Assembly: GCA_048526005.1 (NCBI GenBank)
Contig: DBFVEH010000018.1
Location: forward strand, 49,379 to 113,378
Source of the DNA: QALR01 sp900552255
GTDB taxonomy: Bacteria > Bacillota > Clostridia > Oscillospirales > CAG-272
Direction of reading: 5' to 3'
DNA: 64,000 nucleotides
In this document: positions 16,947 through 23,887 of the stretch, one piece after another
Numbering within the stretch: the first letter of the stretch is position 1
Layout: every line of letters begins with the position of its first letter
Notes under the pieces: model-generated
What the model was told of the DNA's origin: nothing
Database searches by the model: none
The model's input: the letters and a program-made list of their open reading frames with translations, nothing else
Program-made: the position numbers and the translations under genes

Positions 16947-17945
16947 TTATTTTACAACAAGCGATAAAAGATCGTTCACATCCGCCGTTGCCAGACATTC
17001 GACCGTATCCGATGCGCCGTAGTAAATCTTCACCTCGCCGCTCTCCTCCAAAATCATGCCGCCGGGGAAAATGACGTTCGTCCGCATTCCTTCCTCGGTC
17101 TCCCATACCGTTTCCGGCGCAATGAGCGGAACCTCCGACATGCCGAGGATCTTCGACGGATCCTCAAGGTCCAGCAGCATAATGCCGGCATGATAGCATT
17201 TCGTCCATTTTTCCTCCCAGCCGTGCTTGCCGCGCTCAGGATCGCGGTGGACGGCGTGGAACAGCGTCAGCCAGCCCTTTTCCGTTTTGATGGGCGGCGC
17301 GCCGGGCCCGATCTTGTCATTGGCAAACGGAACCTGCTCCACGCCCATGACGAGCCTCGAATCGCCCCAAAAGCGCAGGTCGGGAGACTCGGAAAGCCAA
17401 ATATCGAAACGGTCCTTTCCGTTTCTCGAATAAACCGGCATCGGGCGCTCCAATCTGACATAGCGGCCGCCGATTTTTTCCGGGAACAGCACCATATTGC
17501 GGTTATCCGGAACAGTGAGCGACAAAATCTCGACCTTTTCAAAATCGTCCGTGACGGCGATGCCGCCGCGCAGACCGTGCTTCGTGTCTACGGCGAAGCA
17601 GACATAGCATCGCCCGTCCATGACGGTCAGCCTCGGATCATAAACGCGCAGCACATCGGGATCGTTCAGAGTTTCCGGCGTCATAAACGGTGTGTTTCTC
17701 ACATCCCAGTGCTTGCCGTCGTCGCTCGTTGCAACGCCGATCACGATATGACGGCATCCGCCCCACGGCGCGCGCTCAAAGTCGTCGCGGAACACCATGA
17801 CGTATTTCCCGCCGAATTTCGCGACGCCGGCGTTATAGATACATTCCGCCTCATAGGGAATATCCTTCTTGGAAAGGACGGGCGCGCCGCCGTTATAGCG
17901 GTGTATCACCGGACTTGAAACAATTTCAGGCTGCATTTTTGGCAT
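16947..17945 (-). CDS. GH130 family beta-mannoside phosphorylase
   Basis: 332-residue five-bladed beta-propeller glycoside phosphorylase. Motifs are YNAGVAKFGGKYVMVFR, HWDV, VYDPRLTVMDG, KIGPGAPPIKTEKGWL and the terminal YYGASDTVECLATA. GH130 enzymes phosphorolyse beta-mannosyl linkages (mannosyl-glucose, mannobiose or mannosyl-GlcNAc), releasing mannose 1-phosphate; which one applies is not clear. It is cytoplasmic, with no signal. AGGAGG lies eight bases before the ATG. It follows a small unknown gene by 38 bases, probably in one operon; no mannose epimerase or transporter is adjacent. Confidence 0.88.
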   Translation of the reverse strand: MPKMQPEIVSSPVIHRYNGGAPVLSKKDIPYEAECIYNAGVAKFGGKYVMVFRDDFERAPWGGCRHIVIGVATSDDGKHWDVRNTPFMTPETLNDPDVLRVYDPRLTVMDGRCYVCFAVDTKHGLRGGIAVTDDFEKVEILSLTVPDNRNMVLFPEKIGGRYVRLERPMPVYSRNGKDRFDIWLSESPDLRFWGDSRLVMGVEQVPFANDKIGPGAPPIKTEKGWLTLFHAVHRDPERGKHGWEEKWTKCYHAGIMLLDLEDPSKILGMSEVPLIAPETVWETEEGMRTNVIFPGGMILEESGEVKIYYGASDTVECLATADVNDLLSLVVK

Positions 17946-17983
17946 GATATTATCCTCCTATTCCGCATCAAACGGAATTATAA

Positions 17984-18274
17984 TCAATCAAATTTTGAAC
18001 GGATCTTCTTTTCATACCCGTCCCAAACAGCGCGCACCTCTTCCCAGTCGCCGTCCGTCAATACGCATTCATCGGTATTGGAAAGACGATAAAGATCAGG
18101 CACGCCAAGCTCCGGTGCAAAGCGCAGATAGCTCATCGATTCGTCCCGTCCCGAAAAGGCGGGAAAATCCGTATCGATGAGCGCCTCCGGCAGCATCGTC
18201 CGGTAGAGCTTTGCCCGAAACGACATGCTGCTCTTGACGCAGCGCTGCCGTGCATCGTAATCGTGGAGCCGCAT
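17984..18274 (-). CDS. Small hypothetical protein upstream of GH130
   Basis: A 96-residue protein I do not recognise. The start MRLHDYDARQR has GGAGG eight bases upstream; the frame extends 23 codons further without a ribosome site. It is hydrophilic, with Arg-rich N-terminal (RQRCVKSSMSFRAKLYRTM) and acidic C-terminal parts (TDGDWEEVRAVWDGYEKK), and no membrane segment. It is co-oriented with the GH130 gene (38 bases), so it may be part of a mannoside-use operon. Codon use matches the core. Confidence 0.55.
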   Translation of the reverse strand: MRLHDYDARQRCVKSSMSFRAKLYRTMLPEALIDTDFPAFSGRDESMSYLRFAPELGVPDLYRLSNTDECVLTDGDWEEVRAVWDGYEKKIRSKFD

Positions 18275-18481
18275 ATATCGTCCTCCATACAGACATTTCC
18301 TTTCTCCATATAATCGGGATTTCCTACTTAACAATAAAATCAATCTATATTTTGGGAAAGAGGAACACCCCGCATTTTACTCTTTGAGAGCGCATTGTGC
18401 CTGCGGAATTATTATAGCGTAACCGATTCGCAAAGTCAACCTCCGTACCAAAACATTTTCTATCCCACTGTTGGAAGTTGC

Positions 18482-18514
18482 AAAAAGGTCTGACGCAATA
18501 TGCGTCAGACCTTT
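18482..18514 (-). terminator. Terminator of the feo operon
   Basis: AAAGGTCTGACGCA, an ATA loop and TGCGTCAGACCTTT, ten bases past the stop of the small Cys-rich Feo gene. Confidence 0.92.
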
Positions 18515-18524
18515 CTCATCTTGC

Positions 18525-18695
18525 TTATTTTTTATGGCACATGCCTTTTGAAGGACAATTCTCACAACCGCATCCACAGGAGGTCTTCCCTTTTTTCTTA
18601 TCCCGCACAAGCTTCACCGCAATCAGTGTGACAATGACAGCCAATATGAGAACGACGAGAATGGTCCCCCAGTTATTTTGAAAGAACGTGATCAT
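18525..18695 (-). CDS. FeoB-associated Cys-rich membrane protein
   Basis: A 56-residue peptide: one membrane helix (TILVVLILAVIVTLIAVKLV) and a short tail with five cysteines (SCGCGCENCPSKGMC). This is the FeoB-associated Cys-rich membrane protein family, which often closes feo operons. The cysteines could bind ferrous iron near the FeoB pore; this is inference. It starts 21 bases after the feoB stop, with AAGGG upstream, and the operon terminator follows directly. Confidence 0.9.
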   Translation of the reverse strand: MITFFQNNWGTILVVLILAVIVTLIAVKLVRDKKKGKTSCGCGCENCPSKGMCHKK

Positions 18696-18716
18696 GATTT
18701 TCCCTTCTTTCTATGC

Positions 18717-21224
18717 TCAGACCTTGACCTTGACATCCAGCTTGTTCTTTTCCTTGTAGGGACGAACAAGCATGTAGATGAAGAGAGCGACAAGCGCAAA
18801 GGCTACGATGGCTCCGAACACATTGCCGGTTCCGGTAAAGAGCGAACCGAGCTGATAAATGACGAGCGCCACAGCATAGGCAAACAGGCACTGATAGCCA
18901 ATGGCAAACCACGTCCATTTCGCGCTGTTCATTTCTCTCTTGATCGCACCCATAGCCGCAAAGCACGGCGCGCAAAGCAGGTTGAACACAAGGAAAGAGA
19001 AGCCGCTGATCGCCGTGAAAGCGGCGGCAATATTGCTGTATACCGAAGCTGTGCCGCTGCTGTAAAGAATACCGAGCGTTCCGACGATGTTTTCCTTTGC
19101 AACAAGTCCCGTGACCGAAGCCACAGCCGCCTGCCAGTTGCCCCAGCCGAGCGGAATGAAGATCCACGCGATCGCATTTCCGATCACTGCGAGAATGCTC
19201 TTATCGATTTCATCCTCGGCAAGCATACGGAACGTACCGTCCACAACACCGAAGTAAGTCGTGAACCAAATCACGATGGTAGACAGAAGAATGATGGTCC
19301 CCGCTTTTTTGATGAAAGACCAGCCGCGCTCCCACATGCTGCGCAGTACGTTGCCGACCGTCGGCAGGTGATACGCGGGAAGCTCCATCACAAACGGCGC
19401 GGGATCGCCGGAGAACATCTTTGTTTTCTTCAGAATGATACCGGAGCAGATGATGGCCGCCATGCCGATGAAATATGCGGCGGGAGCAATCCACGGAGAG
19501 CCTCCGAAAATCGCGCCGGCGATCATGGCAATAAAGGGCAGCTTCGCACCGCAGGGGATAAAGGTCGTCGTCATGACCGTCATACGTCGGTCACGTTCGT
19601 TTTCAATGGTACGGGACGCCATGATTCCGGGGATACCGCAGCCGGTACCGATCAGGATCGGGATAAAGGATTTTCCCGAAAGCCCGAATCTCCGGAAAAT
19701 ACGGTCCATCACAAAGGCGATACGCGCCATATAACCGCACGATTCAAGGAAAGCGAGGAAGATAAACAGGATAAGGACCTGCGGAACAAAGCCAAGCACC
19801 GCGCCGACACCGGCGACGATACCGTCCAAAATGAGTCCTTTGAGCCAATCCGCACAGTTAATCGCGTCAAGCCCGCTTTCGACAAGGACAGGGATTCCGG
19901 GCACCCATATGCCGTAATCGGCAGGATCCGGCTCCTCAAAGCCATTCTCCTCAAAATAGGCGACCGCTTCGAGATATGTCGTTTGAATGACCTCTTCATT
20001 GTCCTTTTCCGCATCGGGAACAGAGGAATAATAAACCGTCATATCGGTCTCCGCGAGGGTTTCCTCATCCTCGACGGTGATCATTCCCGTCGCGTTGTCG
20101 GAGGAGGGCTTGAAAGCTTTCAGTGCTTCCAATGCGGCTGCCGCATCAAAATCATCGGCCTCCGTATCCAGATCGACGAAAGCGTTCACTGCATTCATGG
20201 CATCCGTATACGCGTCCGCCGCATCCGCCGCAGCGGAATCTCCGATGCCGAGCAGGTGCCAGCCGTCGCCGAACACGCCGTCATTCGCCCAGTCGGTCGC
20301 AAAGCCGCCGACCGTCGTGACAGAGACAAAATAAACGATAAACATGATGACCGCAAAGATCGGAAGTGCCGCCCACCGGTTGGTCACGACACGGTCGATC
20401 TTATCGGAAACGGAAAGCTTTTCGGCTTTCTTTTTCTTATAGCAGCTCTTCATGACGGAAGCGATATATACGTATCTCTCATTGGTGATGATGCTTTCCG
20501 CATCATCGTCAAGCTCCTTTTCCGCCGCCTTGATATCCTCCTCGATGTGATCAAGGGTCTCTTTCGGCAGATCCAGGGACGCCAGCACCTTTTCGTCGCG
20601 CTCAAAAATCTTGATTGCATACCAGCGCTGCTGCTCTGCCGGCATATTATGTACAGCCGCTTCCTCGATATGCGCGATCGCATGCTCGACCACGCCGGAA
20701 AAGCTGTGCTGCGGAATGGTTTTTGTAGTTTTCGCCGCTGTCACCGCTTCCTCCGCGGCTTCCATGATCCCGGTTCCCTTCAGCGCCGAGATCTCCACCA
20801 CCTTGCAGCCGAGCTGACGCGAAAGCTCCGCGATATTGATCTTATCGCCGTTTTTGCTTACCACGTCCATCATGTTGACGGCGACGACGACCGGGATGCC
20901 GAGCTCCGTCAGCTGTGTCGTCAGATACAGGTTTCTTTCCAAATTGGTTCCGTCCACGATGTTTAAAATCGCATCCGGCCGTTCCCCGATCAGGTAGTTT
21001 CTCGCCACCACCTCCTCGAGTGTATACGGGGACAAAGAGTAGATGCCCGGAAGGTCCATGATGACAACGCCGTCATGTTTTTTCAGCTTGCCTTCCTTTT
21101 TCTCAACCGTGACGCCCGGCCAGTTTCCCACAAATTGATTGGAACCGGTCAGCCCATTGAACAGCGTCGTTTTTCCGCTGTTCGGATTGCCCGCAAGGGC
21201 AATCTTGATTTGCTTTTGATCCAT
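18717..21224 (-). CDS. feoB: Ferrous iron transporter FeoB with an extracytoplasmic insertion
   Basis: 835-residue GTP-dependent ferrous iron permease. The N-terminal G domain has G1 GNPNSGKTT, G3 DLPGIYSL and G4 VNMMD; the helical GDI-like domain runs to about residue 260. Membrane domains begin near WAALPIFAVIMFIVYFV, and the Gate motifs include PCGAKLPF and NLLCAPCFAAMG. Between the first and second helix lies an acidic, Ala-rich insertion of roughly 110-130 residues (DSAAADAADAYTDAMNAVNA and on), which should face outside. The start is the ATG with AAGGAG seven bases upstream. A GTTAG-N6-CTAAC operator lies 20 bases before the start, so the DtxR-type repressor probably controls feoB separately from the two feoA genes. 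Confidence 0.95.
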   Translation of the reverse strand: MDQKQIKIALAGNPNSGKTTLFNGLTGSNQFVGNWPGVTVEKKEGKLKKHDGVVIMDLPGIYSLSPYTLEEVVARNYLIGERPDAILNIVDGTNLERNLYLTTQLTELGIPVVVAVNMMDVVSKNGDKINIAELSRQLGCKVVEISALKGTGIMEAAEEAVTAAKTTKTIPQHSFSGVVEHAIAHIEEAAVHNMPAEQQRWYAIKIFERDEKVLASLDLPKETLDHIEEDIKAAEKELDDDAESIITNERYVYIASVMKSCYKKKKAEKLSVSDKIDRVVTNRWAALPIFAVIMFIVYFVSVTTVGGFATDWANDGVFGDGWHLLGIGDSAAADAADAYTDAMNAVNAFVDLDTEADDFDAAAALEALKAFKPSSDNATGMITVEDEETLAETDMTVYYSSVPDAEKDNEEVIQTTYLEAVAYFEENGFEEPDPADYGIWVPGIPVLVESGLDAINCADWLKGLILDGIVAGVGAVLGFVPQVLILFIFLAFLESCGYMARIAFVMDRIFRRFGLSGKSFIPILIGTGCGIPGIMASRTIENERDRRMTVMTTTFIPCGAKLPFIAMIAGAIFGGSPWIAPAAYFIGMAAIICSGIILKKTKMFSGDPAPFVMELPAYHLPTVGNVLRSMWERGWSFIKKAGTIILLSTIVIWFTTYFGVVDGTFRMLAEDEIDKSILAVIGNAIAWIFIPLGWGNWQAAVASVTGLVAKENIVGTLGILYSSGTASVYSNIAAAFTAISGFSFLVFNLLCAPCFAAMGAIKREMNSAKWTWFAIGYQCLFAYAVALVIYQLGSLFTGTGNVFGAIVAFALVALFIYMLVRPYKEKNKLDVKVKV

Positions 21225-21243
21225 TGCCGTTCTCCTTCTCAAA

Positions 21244-21259
21244 GTTAGTTTACTCTAAC
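21244..21259. promoter_or_regulatory. DtxR-type operator in the feoB leader
   Basis: GTTAG-TTTACT-CTAAC, with the same half-sites as three other sites in this region, 20 bases before the feoB start codon and between feoA and feoB. Confidence 0.7.
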
Positions 21260-21302
21260 CCAGCTTCTTATAAATGCGGGATCTCGTCCCGTTACGATAC
21301 GT

Positions 21303-21524
21303 TTATTCCACCTCGATCATATCTGCGTCCGCTTTCCGGATCGAAAGCTCATAATCTCTGACCGTCACTTCGATCGGATCACCGAGCGGCGCTACCTTGC
21401 GTATATACACATCAACGCCTTTGGTGATTCCCATATCCATGATCCGCCTTTTGACTGCGCCCTCGCCATGAAGCTTTACGACCTTTACTGTTTCACCGAT
21501 TTTTGCCTGCTTCAAGGTTTTCAT
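21303..21524 (-). CDS. feoA: FeoA domain protein (copy 1)
   Basis: A 73-residue SH3-like FeoA protein (KTLKQAKIGETVKVVKLHGE, RRIMDMGITKGVDVYI), a cytosolic partner needed for FeoB-mediated iron uptake. Length is typical. AGGAGG precedes the ATG. It lies 78 bases upstream of feoB. A second, divergent FeoA lies upstream. Confidence 0.92.
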   Translation of the reverse strand: MKTLKQAKIGETVKVVKLHGEGAVKRRIMDMGITKGVDVYIRKVAPLGDPIEVTVRDYELSIRKADADMIEVE

Positions 21525-21621
21525 CGAAATTTTCCTCCTTATTATTCTATCAAATGGCTTCCGCCATGATTTTCAATACTGTTAAAATGCCGATATCGGC
21601 TTAAACGCCGAACGATCTATA

Positions 21622-21676
21622 ATCTTTTGTCTTTATTTTGCTTCAACATAAATGCTTCGCATTTATGGGGTAATCA
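21622..21676. repeat. 55-bp direct repeat, copy A
   Basis: Between the two feoA genes. It matches 21714-21768 with one difference and holds the hairpin CATAAATGC-TTC-GCATTTATG. Confidence 0.85.
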
Positions 21677-21713
21677 GCTTGAATTTCAAGCGATCTATAC
21701 CCTTTTGAGGTTT

Positions 21714-21768
21714 ATCTTTTATCTTTATTTTGCTTCAACATAAATGCTTCGCATTTATGGGGTAATCA
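21714..21768. repeat. 55-bp direct repeat, copy B
   Basis: The second copy, 92 bases from the first. Its last bases include the stop codon of the upstream feoA (21766-21768), so the duplication copied the 3' edge of that gene. Confidence 0.85.
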
Positions 21769-21978
21769 AACCATGATTTTGCTTGCCATTTCCTTGCTGA
21801 TCGCTATACGCGATTCTTTAATGCTTACAATTAAATTTCCGCCGATCGTGGAAACCACCGTGACAGTCCCTCCGGGCACAAAACCGAGATCCTCCAAATG
21901 CTTTTTGACCTCAGGGGCCCCGCCTACTTTTTTTATGATATTTTCTTCACCGGGTTCGGCAAGCATAAGCGGCATCAT
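21766..21978 (-). CDS. feoA: FeoA domain protein (copy 2)
   Basis: A 70-residue FeoA paralogue (EVKKHLEDLGFVPGGTVTVV, ISKEMASKIMV). It is the first gene of the feo cluster, read from a consensus promoter covered by an operator palindrome. AAGGAAGG precedes the ATG. Two unlike FeoA copies before one FeoB are common in clostridia. Confidence 0.92.
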   Translation of the reverse strand: MMPLMLAEPGEENIIKKVGGAPEVKKHLEDLGFVPGGTVTVVSTIGGNLIVSIKESRIAISKEMASKIMV

Positions 21979-22026
21979 GTTATCCTTCCTTTCCGCTTTC
22001 TACTTTCATATTGTTTTTATCCCAAA

Positions 22027-22042
22027 GTTAGCACCATCTAAC
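22027..22042. promoter_or_regulatory. DtxR-type operator 1 upstream of feoA
   Basis: GTTAG-CACCAT-CTAAC, just downstream of the -10 element of the feo promoter. Confidence 0.75.
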
Positions 22043-22050
22043 CGCTTCAT

Positions 22051-22079
22051 ATGTTAGCACATGCTAACTAAATTGTCAA
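22051..22079 (-). promoter_or_regulatory. feo operon promoter with an overlapping perfect palindromic operator
   Basis: TTGACA (22074-22079) and TAACAT (22051-22056) with a 17-base spacer. The palindrome GTTAG-CACATG-CTAAC at 22053-22068 covers the -10 and most of the spacer, so a bound repressor would block RNA polymerase. Confidence 0.8.
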
Positions 22080-22107
22080 GTCCTTTTTTGAATTTACAAA
22101 AAATTTA

Positions 22108-22136
22108 TTGAATATTTTATTTTGTTATGATATACT
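22108..22136 (+). promoter_or_regulatory. Promoter of the DtxR-family regulator gene
   Basis: TTGAAT and TATACT separated by 17 bases, 38 bases before the regulator start. There is no GTTAG palindrome in it, so no direct autoregulation is visible. Confidence 0.65.
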
Positions 22137-22174
22137 TCATAAAAAATACCAATTTTGCGAAAGAGGGTGAAGTC

Positions 22175-22552
22175 ATGAAAATAATGGAATCCGCCGAAAA
22201 TTATCTGGAAACGATATTGATCCTCCAAAAAAGAAACGGTTCGGTCCGTTCCATCGACATCGTAAATGAGCTCGATTATACCAAACCAAGCGTTAGTATT
22301 GCCATGAAAAACCTCAGAGAAAACGGATATATCGAGATGGATTCGAGCGGCTTCATCACGCTGCTTGAATCCGGCAGAAAAATCGCGGAAAAGATATACG
22401 AACGCCACACGTTTATTTCCGATTGGCTGATCTCTCTCGGTGTCACTCCGACCGTTGCCGCCGACGACGCCTGCCGTATGGAGCACGTCATCAGCGAAGA
22501 AAGCTTCAAAGCGATAAAAAACCACGTCCATATGAAAAAAGCTTCCGAATAA
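22175..22552 (+). CDS. DtxR/IdeR-type metal-dependent transcriptional repressor
   Basis: A 125-residue repressor: winged helix (residues about 5-65, AENYLETILILQKRNGSVRS, YTKPSVSIAMKNL recognition helix) and a dimerisation/metal domain. There is no SH3 third domain, as in MntR. The metal site is DtxR-like: His78, Cys100, Glu103 and His104 in the segment ACRMEHVIS, where MntR would have Glu in place of Cys. That favours iron over manganese. Asn9 occupies the usual Met10 position of DtxR. The chosen start MKIMESAENYLE has GAGGGTG upstream. It is divergent from the feo operon and is the natural reader of the four GTTAG-N6-CTAAC sites. Confidence 0.9.
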   Translation: MKIMESAENYLETILILQKRNGSVRSIDIVNELDYTKPSVSIAMKNLRENGYIEMDSSGFITLLESGRKIAEKIYERHTFISDWLISLGVTPTVAADDACRMEHVISEESFKAIKNHVHMKKASE

Positions 22553-22585
22553 AAAATATTCCGCTGAAAAGCGGAATATTTTTTA
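22551..22585. terminator. Bidirectional terminator
   Basis: AAAAAATATTCCGCT, a GAAA loop and AGCGGAATATTTTTTA, shared by the convergent regulator and DUF2325 genes. Confidence 0.92.
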
Positions 22586-22620
22586 TTTCAAAAAATTTTA
22601 TCGAAAAAGTCTGTAATGCC

Positions 22621-22905
22621 TCACGTGCCGGCGTGAGCGGTCAGCACGGAATGCAGTGCAGACGCGCTGCTTGTATGGATCCTTGCCACCGGGATATTGC
22701 TTCTCTTCGCCTCCTGTAATGCGCTTGTCACCATTTTATGGGATACCGTATTGGTGAAAAGAATCAAAAGATCCGGACATCCAAGCTTCTTTTTGAAGGA
22801 GCCATTTTCTTTTGTGTAGATTTTTGCTTTATAGCCGTATTCCTTGCAGATGCTCTCATATTGCCACTCCATTCTCTCATTGCCGCCAACAATCACAACA
22901 CTCAT
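22621..22905 (-). CDS. DUF2325 family protein
   Basis: A 94-residue Rossmann-like small protein of the DUF2325 family (MSVVIVGGNERMEWQYESIC, LLILFTNTVSHKMVTSALQE). Function is unproven. Its promoter carries a GTTAG-N6-CTAAC palindrome just past the start site, so it belongs to the same metal regulon as feoAB. AAAGGAAA precedes the ATG. Confidence 0.8.
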   Translation of the reverse strand: MSVVIVGGNERMEWQYESICKEYGYKAKIYTKENGSFKKKLGCPDLLILFTNTVSHKMVTSALQEAKRSNIPVARIHTSSASALHSVLTAHAGT

Positions 22906-22970
22906 ATGTATTTCCTTTCGTTACAGCCGAAGTTCGCCGGCCTTGCTAAGTAAAATATTTTTTATATACA

Positions 22971-22986
22971 GTTAGTTTCAACTAAC
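22971..22986. promoter_or_regulatory. DtxR-type operator upstream of the DUF2325 gene
   Basis: GTTAG-TTTCAA-CTAAC, placed just downstream of the expected transcription start of the promoter at 22998-23026. Confidence 0.75.
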
Positions 22987-22997
22987 CTCATGAAAAA

Positions 22998-23026
22998 ATC
23001 ATACCATATTAGAAGGATTTTGTCAA
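22998..23026 (-). promoter_or_regulatory. Promoter of the DUF2325 gene
   Basis: TTGACA (23021-23026) and TATGAT (22998-23003) with a 17-base spacer. Confidence 0.75.
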
Positions 23027-23103
23027 TACAGAATTTAAGATTCCTCAAAAATTTTATATGAGCGATAAAGAAAATTTCCATGTGAATCTAGTTAGACAAA
23101 AGA

Positions 23104-23126
23104 CCGATACTCAAAACAAGTATCGG
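23104..23126 (-). terminator. Probable terminator at the edge of the accessory region
   Basis: CCGATACT, a seven-base loop and AGTATCGG; on the minus strand it is followed by TCTTTTG. It would end transcription coming from the RHS/immunity genes. Confidence 0.6.
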
Positions 23127-23380
23127 CCCATTGGCTGTTATGTGAACAAGTTATTTACACATTTTAATGTGAATTATTCATGTAATTCATATATCCTTCA
23201 TCTATTTTTTCAACGATATTTTTTCCAATTATCAACATCTTCATCAACATTATTTTTTATCATCTCGCCACTAAATGATATTCCTTTCCCCATTTCATTT
23301 TTTATTCAACACCTCATGAATTATATCCAACAAATTTACCCCAATGTATGCGATCAAACAAGGAGCATAGCTGTCGTTCT
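23127..23380. other. AT-rich spacer with degenerate coding traces
   Basis: No intact gene. On the minus strand two short open stretches (about 30 codons ending near 23297, and about 28 codons after it) look protein-like (LIAYIGVNLLDIIHEVL; GISFSGEMIKNNVDEDVDNW) but are broken by stops. They may be the debris of a second immunity-type gene. Confidence 0.3.
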
Positions 23381-23815
23381 CTAAAAATTATTTATATAAT
23401 TTAGAAAAAGTTTTATATCATTTGGATTGTTATCAATTAAACCAATCAAATGATTGTAATTTTGCGTCAGTTCAGAATATCCAATTACTAAAAGCTGATC
23501 AGTTTCGATTGGAAAAATCCTTATTTCCCATTCATATAAAACGTATGATTCCATTATTCTAAACAAATTTGATGGAAAAAAACCTGGAATATTATTATCA
23601 TCAGAAATCAAGTATCTTATTTCATTTTTAAACATTATTATTCCTATTACAGTATACTTTTTTCCAACTGTGATATTATATCCTGAAATTTCTGAATTAA
23701 GGGTATACCATTCACATGAAGTGACAAAGTTTGTCTCATCAATTTGATGTTCACTATTAATAGGTAATATTAAAGGATTATTATTACCTTTATTAGCAGT
23801 ACATATAACTAACAT
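23381..23815 (-). CDS. Candidate immunity protein for the RHS toxin
   Basis: A 144-residue AT-rich gene I do not recognise by sequence. It is soluble, with no signal, and has a compact alpha/beta pattern (YNITVGKKYTVIGIIMFKNE, YEWEIRIFPIE). It lies 72 bases downstream of the RHS/Hint toxin on the same strand, the position of the cognate immunity gene in polymorphic toxin loci. GAAAGGAA precedes the ATG. The role comes only from position. Confidence 0.6.
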   Translation of the reverse strand: MLVICTANKGNNNPLILPINSEHQIDETNFVTSCEWYTLNSEISGYNITVGKKYTVIGIIMFKNEIRYLISDDNNIPGFFPSNLFRIMESYVLYEWEIRIFPIETDQLLVIGYSELTQNYNHLIGLIDNNPNDIKLFLNYINNF

Positions 23816-23835
23816 TTTTAGATAATTCCTTTCTC

Positions 23836-23877
23836 ATTTGGGCATTTATAGATATTAATGTCTATAAATGCCCAAAT
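23836..23877 (-). promoter_or_regulatory. 17-bp perfect hairpin between toxin and immunity gene
   Basis: ATTTGGGCATTTATAGA and its exact complement around an eight-base loop, ending about 20 bases before the immunity start codon. No U tract follows, so it is more likely an mRNA stability or processing hairpin than a terminator. Confidence 0.55.
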
Positions 23878-23887
23878 CGCTCACCGC

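Noticed and set aside
18678..20966. A 762-codon plus-strand open frame opposite feoB
   Set aside because: Antisense shadow of feoB with low-complexity Arg/His/Asp translation.
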